A stretch of 64,000 nucleotides of DNA from Viscum album (Eukaryota > Streptophyta > Magnoliopsida > Santalales > Viscaceae), in the NCBI GenBank assembly GCA_963277665.1, contig OY728153.1, positions 272,278,250-272,342,249 of the forward strand, read 5' to 3'. The notes under the pieces are model-generated. The model saw only the letters and a program-made list of their open reading frames with translations, was not told the DNA's origin and did not search any database. The position numbers and the translations under genes were made by a program. This document shows positions 34,871 to 47,536 of this stretch, piece after piece (within the stretch, counting starts at the first letter, position 1; each line of letters begins with the position of its first letter).

Positions 34871-37374
34871 TGTATATGTGGCCTTCAATCATTCAGCATT
34901 CATAACAAAATTTATGAAATAATTCAAATATTAAAGTAATGAAATCAATATCTCAATTATTTCAACATTTCATAATTATTCCCGAAAAATTATATAAATT
35001 TATCTATATGAATAGGACTTGATTACATATTTAACATTCCAAAAAAAACTATTCAAATAATCCTTGAAATATCATAATTTAGTTTACTTTTTAAAACATT
35101 TGAATTCCAAATAATGTTTCTTAAAAATAATAGTGTATAAAAAAATTGAAAGTAGATTCTTATCAAAAATAATCTCATGATATCAATTAACATTATGTTT
35201 TTATATGAATCATAACCTTGAAATTCAGTTAATAATATTCCTATGCATGTTGTTCTTTCTTCTAAGCTTCTTTATAGAAAATATCACACCTCTATAATAT
35301 TTAATTTTTATATAAATATTGTTTTACTAAAATTATTTCACTTAATACATCCTTATATATTGTTTTCTTCAAAACAATATAAATTAAAATCATCTTATTA
35401 ATATTTTAGCTTCATTATAATCATGAAATTTAATAAATAATGCTCATAATTTACATCAAACAACTTGATCTATCCTATAAAAAAAGTTAACAAAATAATA
35501 AATATTATTTTTATAGGTAATCCATAATTTAAAAAATGTTAAACAAAAGTGAAAAAACCATTATAATTTATGTTAGATAAAAATACCAAAATAATGAATA
35601 AAAAATTATTTTAGCACCAATTATGTTAGAATAATATTATAATATCCTGATGAAACTTTAGAATAAGTTATAAATCACACAATAACAAGTAAAATATAAA
35701 TAAATAACAATTATATTGAAATTTGATCTTGTAAATTCTTAATATAACATTATTTTATCAATAAAATATTTTAAATGGACTTCATATAGTGTTCTCTTGA
35801 TTACAAAATGTTGGTTTCACTTTTTATTAGGTGCTCTATTAGGATCATAATATAAATTTTAGGAATATTATTATGATTTTCATAACATTATAGTCACTCC
35901 TAACTTCCATTTAAGAAATTAGCTAAGTTTGTAATTCTATAAAAAGCATAAGAGTAAAATTAGAAAATTTATGTGTTAATACTAAGAACATATGAGACAT
36001 TTTAAAAACTATAGTTACTATAAAACATACATCAATAATTTGAAAATTGGGTTATAGTATACTATACTATGAAAATATTATTTTTTCCAAAATAGAAAAT
36101 ATTTTTATTGAATTTATATGTGACTTTATTTCATAAGAAATTGTTTTTGTGACTAATTACAAAGTTATATATTCAAATAGATTTAATAAATAATATACTT
36201 ATGTAAATATTTATGATTCAAATGATATTTCACCCAAATACATAAACTCATTGGAAATATGTAATATATTTTACATTGAAATATTCATTATAAAAAATAT
36301 TTGAATAGTAATAATGAATAAACAAATAAATGAATCAATTATAAGTTATGAAAGCTTATAAACAATAAGTTTGGGATGTATTTGTCAAAACAAATATAAA
36401 TAAACATAATGATAAAAATACACATAATGACCATACCTTAAAATATTGAGACTCTGTTTTCTAGTTGCAATGTATTTTTTTGAGATTATATTATTTGGAT
36501 ATGTGTTGATTTTTGATGGTGGATATGTGATGATCATTTTTTTATTAGTGTTATGAAGTATATTGATTTGACATGGGATATTCTGTGGGATTTAATAGTT
36601 TTAGAAAGGATGATACCACCAAGATAATTTTGGTTGTGGTATTGGAGTGAAAAAGCGACCTGAATGTGGTTCAGGGGTACCTTCTTTGAATATGTACTAT
36701 TGATAATATATTATCATATATGGATTATATATTGTGTTTTTTGAGCCTTGGATAGGATGTGTTATAGTTTTTATGACATATGTGTGTATTGGGTTGTCTT
36801 GATTTTCACTAAGGAATTGGTATACTTATTCCACATATAAATGTGTGGTTTAGATGAAGATCCTATGGAGTATACTTATATTCTCACCCCTTTATATATA
36901 AATATGTTTTTTATTTTCCCTGGACTGAGTTATTAATCTAGTTAGACATAACTAGCTCACAAAATGGTATTTTTATTGGTGTCAATACCACATGATTATC
37001 CTTTTGGTGGTTTTTTTAGATACATTGTTCTTATATTACGTTTAAATATATTTTAGATCATGTTTTTATTTCACAGTATAGATTTCACTGGTGATTTTAT
37101 CTATATTCCTGGGATATATGAGGGAATTTCTTCATATTTTTGTCTTTATATCCTTGATGTTGGTTTCCAAACCATGTCATATTGAAATATGGATTTATGG
37201 ATTAGACTCATTATCAAGTCTAGCCTTGGAGTAATCCATGGAGGGGTAGTTCATAAATGATTCGGGGTCATTAGTAAGGATAATGTGGTAAAGGAGCTGG
37301 GCATATTTAATTGTGGGTCATAAATATTCTCGTGAAATATAGTCTAAAGATCATTTTATATAAAATAAATGTAT
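34871..37374. other. AT-rich sequence, possibly the eroded 5' part of an old plus-strand gypsy element
   Basis: No clear coding signal. The stretch 36430-37300 is less A-rich and more T/G-rich on the plus strand than what precedes it. It lies directly upstream of the protease-RT remnants that begin near 37375, so it should hold the gag or 5' LTR of that element if they survive. I could not identify a gag motif or a primer-binding site. Confidence 0.4.
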
Positions 37375-37640
37375 CACAAATATTGTCTTTTGAATATTTA
37401 TATTTTAGTGTTCTACATGCCTTTATTACATTTTCCTTAGTCCATGCCTTGGGATCAGGGTTGAGAGGCTTCTATTTCCGCTTGTGTGAACTATTACAGT
37501 TGGAGTCTAGTATTTTGTCATTTGTGAGGGTATTTTTAGAATATGACCGTGTAACATATGTTGTTTGCATATTTCTTCAAACTTTATATATAACTATAAA
37601 TTTTCATTCTTGTAATGTATTAGTTATACACCACAACTAA
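37311..37640 (+). pseudogene. Possible aspartic protease remnant of the old chromovirus
   Basis: A 109-codon open frame contains HAFITFSLVHALGSGL at about residues 36-51, which lines up with the segment following the DSG active site in plant gypsy proteases (a His-Ser-Phe-Ile-Ser type string, then a small loop). The catalytic Asp itself is not preserved in this frame. The position, about 100 bases before the RT N-terminal remnant, is where protease should be. Weak by itself; the context supports it. Confidence 0.4.
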
Positions 37641-37725
37641 ATTCATATATTTCTTATGAATAATATTTCTTTTCTTTGATGTGGAAGGTTAACATCTAGT
37701 ATTTTTTAGAAATAAAGACCATCTA

Positions 37726-38050
37726 ATGGACTGTAAGGATTTAGTAGCCTTTAATTCCAATCAATATGTGATTCCATTTTTCTTAGTAGAGGTCCCCGTG
37801 ATAGTGTTTCCAAGGGATTTTGAGGTGTTCCTAAATTTTTTCCCAATATATGTTGGGAATATTTCCTCTCGATATAATATTGAGTTTAATAAAGAGATAC
37901 ATCCTTTGGATTCTATGAATTCAATGAATCCTCATCATATCGAATATTTTGTGTTCTGTGATTTGAGGATTTTTGTTGATAACTTGATGATGAAGGGTTT
38001 TATCTTTATTAGTATGTTTTAATGGTGTGATCCAGTATTGTTAACATAGT
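37726..38050 (+). pseudogene. Reverse transcriptase N-terminal remnant (Ty3/gypsy)
   Basis: A 98-codon frame follows the pattern of the gypsy pre-RT segment: VIVFPRDFEVF, then IEFNKEIHPLDS, a Met-rich stretch in place of the Tyr-Arg-Met motif, then MMKGFI at the place of the conserved DKGFI, and past the stop a WCDPVLL-like string matching WGAPVLF. The order and spacing are right over about 85 residues. This is recognition by eye. Confidence 0.6.
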
Positions 38051-39389
38051 AAGAATGTGAGCTTTTTTTTCATATACTATTATAGATTTAATCATGTAAT
38101 GATAGTTTTCCTAGTAAAGTAGTTGAAAAAATTAAAAGGTGAGGATTATAGTCTAATCATGGTTCTAAATTTCTCTCCCAAATGAAGAAATATGTTTTCC
38201 ATAAATTATATCATGCGAAGAAGTCATATTACTATATTGTAAATGAATAAAGTAAAGAATTAAAATTCAAAAGATAAAAAACACGACTAAAGTAAAAAAA
38301 ATATACAGAACCAATAATTAAAGGAATTGACATAAAAACATAGCCATAAAAAACTATGAAATCCAAAAAAACTAAATTAATACTAAGAAATAATAATAAT
38401 AATTAATTGTAACAATACATAGACTCATAGAAGGATATTATATTACCAATAAATTCTTGTTTTTAAAAAGTATTATCTTTTTTTGAAAAGAATAAGGTGG
38501 TTTGATAGTCAAAAACCAAAGTATCCATGCCCCAATAACAAAATATCCTCAATTGTAAACCTATCAGTATGTATAAAGTTCTGAAACCAACATTTTATTA
38601 AAATTGAAATCATATATTGGATGCTCTATCCTTGAGTTCCACTTCATTGTCCTAATCGATTAATAATACCAATCCATTGGACATAATCAAACAAACATGT
38701 TCCTCAGATACATATTATATGGCCTAGAAGCTCACCAATCATGATATATTGAAATTAGCTCAGGTACCATTTCTAGTAACCTATTTGATCATAATTGATT
38801 AGATAATAAACAACTAAGGAAATGAAAATTGTGATCCTTACTATGAAACACCCCTCAATAGTGGATCTTAGAAAAAAACTCATTGCAATAATAAAAATAC
38901 AATCAAAATCACTTATAGTTTAGAGATGATGAAAACATGAAAAGGACAAAAAAATATAATCACAAGTCCCCATGTCCAAATAATCCATTTCATGAATTAT
39001 TCTGTCTAAATTATATATAATGTTATAAAAACATCAACAGTGAAATTATACGAGCACAATATATGATTTAAACGCATCTAAATCATGGAAAATCATCCAA
39101 TTGTTATAGTCTCTATATTCATCTTCTGATGAGAAATCATAACTCTGTCATATCACTCAATGTGAAAGAAATTAAAATTACAAAACATCTAATAAATTTA
39201 GTTTGGAATATATTATTAACACACTAGAACATTGGTTTCATGGATAAACACAATAGTTTTTAATTTATTGGTTTCTAAACTTGCACAACAGAAAACTACA
39301 AACAGCAAACACTAAATTAAATCAAAGTCATTATATATTGTATTTTTATTTTAAAAACAAAAATATATTAAATAATTCATTTTACACAA
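38051..39389. other. A-rich gap between two halves of the old RT
   Basis: Canonically the RT segments on either side are about 90 bases apart, but here they are separated by about 1.3 kb. The stretch is A-rich on the plus strand, has no open frame over 60 codons and no recognised motif. An inserted element (for example a small non-autonomous one) is likely, but I could not find terminal repeats or a target duplication. Confidence 0.45.
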
Positions 39390-40460
39390 TAAGGGTCAAT
39401 ATCATTAATCCTCATCCAATAATAGATGATATATTTTATTATTTTTAGGATGAAAATTGGTTTTCAAAGATCGATATATTCTTTTGGTTTCATATTATGA
39501 GGTACAAGAAGAACACATCATGAGGATTTCATTCATGAGTCTTTATGGGAAATTTGTATTCATAGTTATTCAATTCAATTTCACATGATCCATAACAATT
39601 ATCTTAGGTCTCCTGAACTTTATTTTTGTTATGTTTAAAAATTATTCCAAGGATTGTTTTTGAAATAAAAATTTCAATTAGTTGAGTTTAGAATAGGATC
39701 CTGCCAAGTATATGAGGAATATTTTTAGATTTGTTTTGAATAATAATCCATTTTAATGTAATAAATGTGTATGATTTAGATAATTTAGGTTCATTTTCAT
39801 GGGATTTATACATCTATTTAGGGTTTGGAGATGATCATTTGATGATAAATGTATATTTTTTATGGGAAGAATGAAATAATTCTTCAATGGTTTATAGTTT
39901 GAGTAGAAATTTAGAATATTATATGAGGTTCATGATTGAATTTTCATAGATCAGATACCCTTTAATAGCCTTTAATAAGAAGAACTATTACTTTTTATTA
40001 ACTAATCAGTGATATGTATATTTTGACTAGTAGAAGAAGAAGTTGATTAGTGGTCCCGATATTGAGTTTCTAGTGGAAAGCACCATTTTCATGGTTTTAT
40101 ATAATTTAACTCATATTTGTTTCATGTTACATTTGTTATTGTAAAGGGTGGTGATCTCATATGGGTCTAGGTATTTATATCATCATGATCATAATTATTC
40201 CATCCATAATATTTAGTTAAGTGGTGGTGTTTACTCTAATTTTATTATTTAATTTCATCATCTATGAATGATTTTTGGTCATTACAAAAAAAATTATATA
40301 GTTATCTATATTTTATAATAATAATTTGAATCTATATAAGATGAGGTGGATGTAGTCATTGAATTACTATGACATTCAGATGTCATAAAACATGGGTAAA
40401 TGGAATATAGTTATTGATATGCTATTCAATATGTCACATGGAGATAATGTCTATGAGTAT
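39390..40460 (+). pseudogene. RT palm and RNase H remnants (Ty3/gypsy)
   Basis: Near 39425-39500 the frame reads IDDIFYYF, a stop, then WFSKIDIFFWFH, matching the conserved IDDLF...FSKIDLRSGYH block. Around 40045-40110 LVVPILSF and FYII match the start of RNase H. About 40150-40260 reads VVISYGSRYLYHHDHNYSIH, close to the AYASRQLKxHExNYPTHD signature. GKWNIVIDMLFNMS at about 40393-40435 matches the end of RNase H (GKANVVADALSR-type). Several stops and frame changes interrupt it. The order and spacing are normal for gypsy pol, which makes chance unlikely. Confidence 0.65.
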
Positions 40461-43400
40461 AAATTTGTATGGTGGCTGATGAGAGTTCTAGGAATAGAGA
40501 AATATCCTAGTGGGTGGATAAAAATTATGTTCATTTTTGAATTTGATGTTTAATTCACAGATTTTAAAATAATTAATTGTCATGATCAATGAATGTTTTT
40601 GATGTTATACCAATATAGAAATCCTGTAACCAAGGGGGGTATTTTCTCTTTAAATTTATAATCGATTTAAATTTTATTTGAATAAATAATACCACATATT
40701 AAGATATTTCTCTGATTAAAATAATGATCTCCCTAACATTTTTTGGACTTACATAATCATGTAAAAGTTTCCCAATTTTTAGACCCTCGAGCAATTTTCT
40801 ACACATGGTACTTTAATCTGTAAAGGATGCCATTGGAATTTTTGGTTCTATCGTAGTGGATCAATCATCATGAGTTGTTCATATTTATCTCTATAAATTC
40901 TTTTAAACATGATGTATTATCTCTTATTATGATTGTTCTTTATATGAATATTACAGGAGGAATCTATAGAGAAGTTCATTATGCATAATGAATCTCAATT
41001 ATAAATTAATCTTACACAATAGACATAACAATCAATTAATATATTCCTGCTTTAGGTTAAAATCTTATTTAATTATATAATGATGCTTATATAATATAAT
41101 ATTCATTATTTTACCTCATTCCATATCATGATAATATTATAATTATTTTTTTTCTTAGGCTAACTAGTGAAATAATCAATATTATTTTACAATCATGTAA
41201 TTTAATATTTATTGTCACACATCATCTACTTCCCCTCATCCTCAAATCCATTTATCGAATACCCAAATAAATATTTTCCTTCAGAATATAGTGAATAAAT
41301 ATTTTTTAAATATTCCATAAATAAAAAATAATATGCCATTCAAATTCTAGATAAACAATACTAATTATTTCAGTAACTAAAAATATTATTAATTAACGAA
41401 TAAATAACTATTTATTAACATGGAATATTTAAAATCAAAAAATCAAAAAAAAATTAATATTTGGTTTTCAAAATAATATTTATTCTAATAATTAAATTAA
41501 AAAATAATTTAATTCAGAATAATGGAAACACTTAATTTGTGACCCTCTACAGTTCTTCCTCTTTGGAAATAGTAATTCAAGCATAATTTCTATGATTACA
41601 TTCAAGTAATGAGTTATGGCACCCAAGAGAAATAAGTTAGTGTTTCATTATTGAAAACCATACATGAACACTATTGGTGTAATATTACCCATTTTTCAAA
41701 ATATCTCATCAAGATGGTTTCACATCTACATCATCAACATTTATACTTCATATATCATTCAATGGATATCTAAAATAATATAATTGTTACACAATGTCGG
41801 TGTAATTTAATAGGACATTTCCATTTCAATAAAATGGTCCTGATATTATCCTCTATAAAAATAAATGGGAAACACCTTTTTGAGTTAATAATTAATAGCA
41901 CATCAACCATGATGAACCTAGTATCTCCATCATCTCCATGGACTATGTCATCATGGATTAAAAAATACATCACATTGTATGAGTCAAAACATTCATTAAT
42001 TATAATCATAAATTCGATGGAACTTTAACACCTACTCCGATATATGAATATATGATTACAAAAAAAACATGCAGAATTCCTATAGTTGTGTTGGTTATCA
42101 TAACCCCCTATATTAGTGTTACAATTTGGGAACTTCATTAGAAAAAGTTGTGTCCTTTTATGAGTACATTCACTTAACATCAAACATACCATGTGCCCCA
42201 TTATAGAATTTTATCCTACCATAGAATTATGTTAGTAAATATCATCATAGAATCAAATTGTTCTCATCATTGTCGGGAAATACTATAACCTATATTGATG
42301 AAATAGATACCCTAGGACATTATCACAATAATGTTATTCATAACAATAATCAATATATGATAAAATATTTAAATTAATATTTACTTTTGTGAATATACAA
42401 GTAATCTAATTTACAAAGTAGTTTTTTCATGGGATGCAACTCAAATGGACACCCACATACACTAGAGCCAACTATTAATGACCAGTTAGTTCCCACATGT
42501 TAAAGGTACTTCTGTAGAATATAGATATAAATATTAGGCTTATCATTTTTATATGAGTATGGTCGGTAATTCCAAATGTATTTATTGTGAATCTACTTAG
42601 TACAACTACACTACCCTGAGAACCCTTCATGTAGTGATATAACTGAGTATCTATCATTTTTTTCCTATTTAAGAGTTTTGACACCCTAACTAAATTAATT
42701 TTGAATATTATTGCAATAATGATATATCTTATCAAGTTTGGAATAACCAAAAATTAAAATGTGATGTTTAAAAACCACTCCTTATATTTCATTACACCCA
42801 CAAAATACATGAATATTGTAGATATGATATCCACTAGCTAAAGTAAATTTTTATTGTATACTAGAAACGATTATTCTATAATACTAGATAAAATTGAACT
42901 ATGTGAAAAGTATCATTCAATACCCTTGAAAACTATTACTATAACTTATCCAAACACCAATAACTCCAATAGTTTTACTTACTAATGTACATAAAATAGT
43001 AAAAAATCAAGTTGATGTAGTTATGTTTGATCATTAGGATATTTTACTCCAATGAATTAGGCATTATTAATATCAGACTTCATTACATATCATTGTATAT
43101 GAGTTGAATTCATAGAAATTAATCATGTAAAATTATTTTAATTTCAACAATCTCATCTAATGACCATGAATGTTCTAATAGATGGTTTATATGAAAATAA
43201 TAGTTTTCTCTTGAATTATTTCCACTTGTTATTTTTTTTAAAAATTATTAATATATATTATATGGACCGATTTATCAATATGATGGATATATTTTATAGA
43301 TCATATTCCATATAAAAGTTTTAAAGCATTATTTAACATGTGGAAAATTTTCATTCCTTGTTGTTAAAAAATTGGAAACACACCCATTATCTATTTGTTT

Positions 43401-46050
43401 TCAATATATCTATCTTGAAATCATATAGCACATCAATTATATAAATCAAGACACATGCTAGTAATTTGATTCTATGTTAATATTCTATGATCACTATTAT
43501 TGATTTATTCAAAAATGTATTTTTGAAATCTACATAGATTATTTGAATTTATTTATTTCACCAACCAGTTTTTAGTTATTACATATAGATATACAACATA
43601 GTGTCTCATTTAGTTTTGGTTATATACATATTACATAAGGGGTCATCAAAATGAGATTCCATTGACTACCAATTTTAAAAAATTATTATCAAAGATGTAT
43701 GATTTTACAAGTATATTTCAAAAAAATTTTATTCATGATGATTTGTGTATATGTTTTTTTCAAAGACTATAATATTTAGAAAGAAATAGTGATTTATTTT
43801 TCCTATATTGTACCACCCATGTGAACTATATCTAGAGTACTCACCAAAAGTAGCATGTTTTAAAAACATTCAAAATAAAATATCCTGGAATATGGACACA
43901 TGGAGTCCAATACATGAATTTATAGATTCTTTTTAGCCTTATAACGCTACCATTTACTGATTCCTTATGGGATTTTTAATTTGGGAGGAACAATATATCC
44001 ATCACCCAAAATAGTGAACATAAACCACTTATTTGGTAATAAATTTATACGAAATGTTTTCATTTGAAATCTTCCCCCACTAGACTCCGTGGAGTTTGAC
44101 ATTCCTATACCAACCCATGTGCAAACATAGCATTGAACCACTAAATTTGGGTCTTCTCCTACGATAATTAATCATATCAAATTATTTTATAGAAATATAT
44201 TAAGTCTTTCCTAAACATTGATATCCCTTGTTGTCAAAGGATAATTTTCCAAGATGTGCATTACTGTTTGATGTTAATTTATAGATAAATCAAAATTTTA
44301 TCCAATGTATTGTAAAAATCAATTCCTTTTTTTAAACATATATATTATTATCCAAACTCAATTGATATGATATCTATTAGGAAGTATGGTTTGAATTTGG
44401 TTTTTTGTTCCACTTCTACTTTAAAAACATTACTTGGAAAACATTATGGATGATTTTGAATATGTATAATAATATTAATTGTTATTGTTTTACTACCATT
44501 ATGACATTGGTTTTTATAAGGAATTGTGAGTTTGGGGAATACCTATACACCACATTTATGATCAATGATTACTTGGATTAAATGTTCTCAAACAACTCAT
44601 CTCAGAGATTCGTTAATCATTACCAAGTGCCCTCATCTACTTCAATGAGCTTTTTTAAAATCTCTTAAACTAATATAATTAGGTATATGATGTTACATTT
44701 AGTCATTATAATTTTCCAGGTAGTTATATTGAGCTGACTTTAAAATATTTGTGATGTACCTTTCTTCATATATGATTCCATATATAAAACATGGTATGCA
44801 TGTTTTTTTGTATATCTAGTAACATAGATATAAAAAACTTATATATGTATTCAATTTTTTTATAAAACATTATCATTGAAGTTACCTTATATCCATATAG
44901 GATCATTAGGTGTAGGTGTTAAATCAATAATCACTTTTCTTTTATATAAATGTTTCATAACTTTGTATGGAATCATTATTAACCACTAAAAACCTGTTTG
45001 AGTTAAAATACACTCAAATATATACAATAACCACATATTCAATATGAATAAAATAAAAAGAGATATTAGTACATGATATTTACATGGACCGGTAAGAAGA
45101 CACAATCCTTTCCATGTTAGTTATTCCCCCCCCCCCAACATAGACTGTTTGACAGTCATTACATGATTTTAAAGGAACAAGAATAAACTAGTTTTAACTC
45201 ATAGTAATTTCTCCCCTAGATAACCTTGGTTATACCCCTTGGAAATTTGATCCTCTATTACAATGTTTTATACCTTTTCCATCCAAAAATTATCTTGTTT
45301 ATTTATATATGGTTATACCCCCAACCAATAATACTTTTTCAGCTGTTGTTTATTTACCCCAGCTACGATCCCCTTCTTCTTGTCTGGTATACTATAGAAT
45401 GATCAAAATTTTATCAATAATAATTTTGAATCACCTTCACATGTTTACAAACCTCATGATATTCAACAAATATCTGAAGAGTATACTAGCCTTGGAACAT
45501 CATCTTAATATTTACAAGTCCTAGATATACTCAATAGGAACACTTCAAGAACATCTTGTATGATCCCTACTTTTTTGGATGATTTCTTTAATCCATTAAA
45601 TTATGGATTAAATAATTATTTTGAATAATGTGGAAGTGATAAAGAGAATTAGAGGAACATTTAAGGAGTTTGTGATTATTTTTTAGTGCTTTTAGAACAT
45701 AATTATTGAGAAATCAGGTGGGCCATATGGTTTTTTTAAACCAAGCATCTGATGCCACATGGTTTAGGTTAGCTATATGAGGTTCTATAGAGGGTATGAA
45801 AATTGGCACATGAGCTATGATTTTTTTTCGAAACTACATGCCCAGTAATTAATGGTAGTTGATGGACTTGTTTTTCGATATGGATATGGAGGTGTAACAA
45901 TATTAGAGAAATCTATTACATTAATTATTTGTGAACTCTTTACATAAGGATAGATATAAGATGTGGAAACCTTTTATTTAGAGGGATTGTTCCTATGAAA
46001 TATCATTTTAGGTGAGGAATCACTTGTCAAAAGGTTTGTTTAATGGGATA
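40461..46050. other. AT-rich gap between RNase H and integrase of the old chromovirus
   Basis: These two domains are normally about 0.4 kb apart, but here the distance is about 5.6 kb, so later insertions of unknown type probably lie inside. No coding domain is recognised on either strand. An 11-base C run sits at 45126-45136. Open frames such as 42475-42750 and 41770-42009 (minus strand) have no recognisable motif. Confidence 0.5.
45126..45136. repeat. Poly-C tract (11 C)
   Basis: Eleven consecutive C in very AT-rich DNA. On the minus strand it reads TGTTGGGGGGGGGGGAATAAC, so a polypurine tract of a minus-strand element is possible, but no LTR was recognised next to it. Confidence 0.7.
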
Positions 46051-46079
46051 AGATATTCCACCTTCATTGATGTGTTTTA

Positions 46080-47350
46080 GATCCTACTAATGTTCAATAT
46101 GAATTTAGTTGACTATCTCATGCATATTCCTGGGGGTATATCACAGTATCACCAATACACACCATGGAAGATGCCAACAGTATTGGTGGTCAGGGATTAA
46201 AAGATTTATAGATGGTTTCATTACTCAATTCTCCATATATCAGTAGGGGAAGTTAAAACACTCGTCAGATATATGTATTTGATATCCTTTTCTCATGCCT
46301 AGGTGGAAATGGGACAATTACACTATAGATTGGGTTATGAAATCACGAACATCCCCTCAAGGATGTGATGCGGTATGGATAATCATTTATCAGATGAATA
46401 AAGTATACCATTTTCTACCTATAATGGAAACCATTTTAGTCGATGAGCATGGATGTTTATATGTTTAGGACGTCATAAAACATCATAGATTCCCATGAAC
46501 AATCATATTATAAATAAAAACTCAATTCACGTCACATTTATAGAAGGGGTAGTATATGGATCTGAGTTTACAAGTGTATTTGAACACAATCTATCATCCA
46601 TATACCATGGGGAAATCCAATAATATGATTTAGATATTATAGTATATTCTCAAAGCATGATTCTTTTATTTTATATTTTCTTTTGAAATATCACATCCTC
46701 TTTTTTAATTTTATTATAATGATATATTTTATAAAACTGTACTTATGACTTCTTATGAAGCCTTTTATTGTAATTCATTTAGTTCAACCATATGCTAGAT
46801 AGAGGTAGGAGATGAAACACTACAGGGACCCTATTTCATTTATTAGAATCCATATATGGTGTTAAATTTCAAAAAATTTATTTTTACATTTTTGTTTACG
46901 AAGAATTATTTTGTGGGATGTTACCACTAACCTATGAAGATTGAGGTGGGACATCATGTCTTCTTGCATTTTTTTTCTAGACTAGTTCTTATGTGGATGT
47001 ATAAATAAGAGAAGATGGAACCTACAAATGTTGGTTACTTATAAATACCTGAGATAGTCAGGATGATAGCCTAATGGTTTCAGTTACCTCAAAGGTTCCA
47101 AGACATGCACAACAGCTTCATGATTCATTGCTTCAATGTCATCATTATGATTTATCACATATTCATCATCCTAATGAGGTTGAGTTAGAAATTATTTTTT
47201 ATATTGTGGAGAAACTTAAAAATATTTTTTATCAAATAAATAATGCTCTTTGGGGTAGGTTATTTCATCTGGTATGGTTCCTATGGTAGAAATATAGTGC
47301 AAAGAATGATTCGTGGGAGTGAGAGGCTAACATTTATTCATAGTGGCTGA
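46080..47350 (+). pseudogene. Integrase and chromodomain remnants of the old chromovirus
   Basis: Around 46290-46440 the plus strand reads in one frame a string matching the start of the integrase core (WDNYTxDWVM-like, then DAVWIIIYQMNKVYHFLPI against the canonical [19 protein letters not shown]). Further on, YHPYTMGKSNN near 46590-46620 matches HPQTDGQSER, which holds the third catalytic residue; here that residue is lost. The frame 47074-47289 carries the C-terminal LPxxxxxxHxxFHxSLL motif, VELE and then HLVWFLW, followed past a stop by a SWExEANI-like string matching the chromodomain. It ends about 190 bases before the insertion at 47537. Confidence 0.65.
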
Positions 47351-47531
47351 AACTATTACATATAATGGTTTTTCACCCTAAAAGGGAGTATATGGAAATA
47401 AATGTATTAAATATGAAATATTACATTTTTTGAGATTTTTCACTTGTGGTATAAAACCATTAAATTCCATTTTAAACCTTTATTTTCACGTATGTAAAAT
47501 TTACCAAGTTAAGGATAAATGTTCCTGGAGT

Positions 47532-47536
47532 TTCAT
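47532..47536. other. Probable target-site duplication (TTCAT)
   Basis: It precedes the left LTR and matches TTCAA at 59486-59490 in four of five bases. Confidence 0.5.

Larger units (their letters stand above)
37375..47400 (+). mobile_element. Very old, fragmented plus-strand Ty3/gypsy chromovirus
   Basis: Pol domains appear in canonical order on the plus strand: protease-like (about 37375-37620), RT N-terminus (37726-38040), RT palm (about 39390-39600), RNase H (about 39870-40450), integrase (about 46080-46620) and integrase C-terminus with chromodomain (about 46900-47350). Each is recognised only as a string of scattered residues broken by stops. Two stretches (about 38050-39390 and 40650-46050) are far longer than the normal spacing of these domains and probably contain later insertions. 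LTRs were not found; a short AAAAGGGAG near 47387 could be its polypurine tract. Confidence 0.6.
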
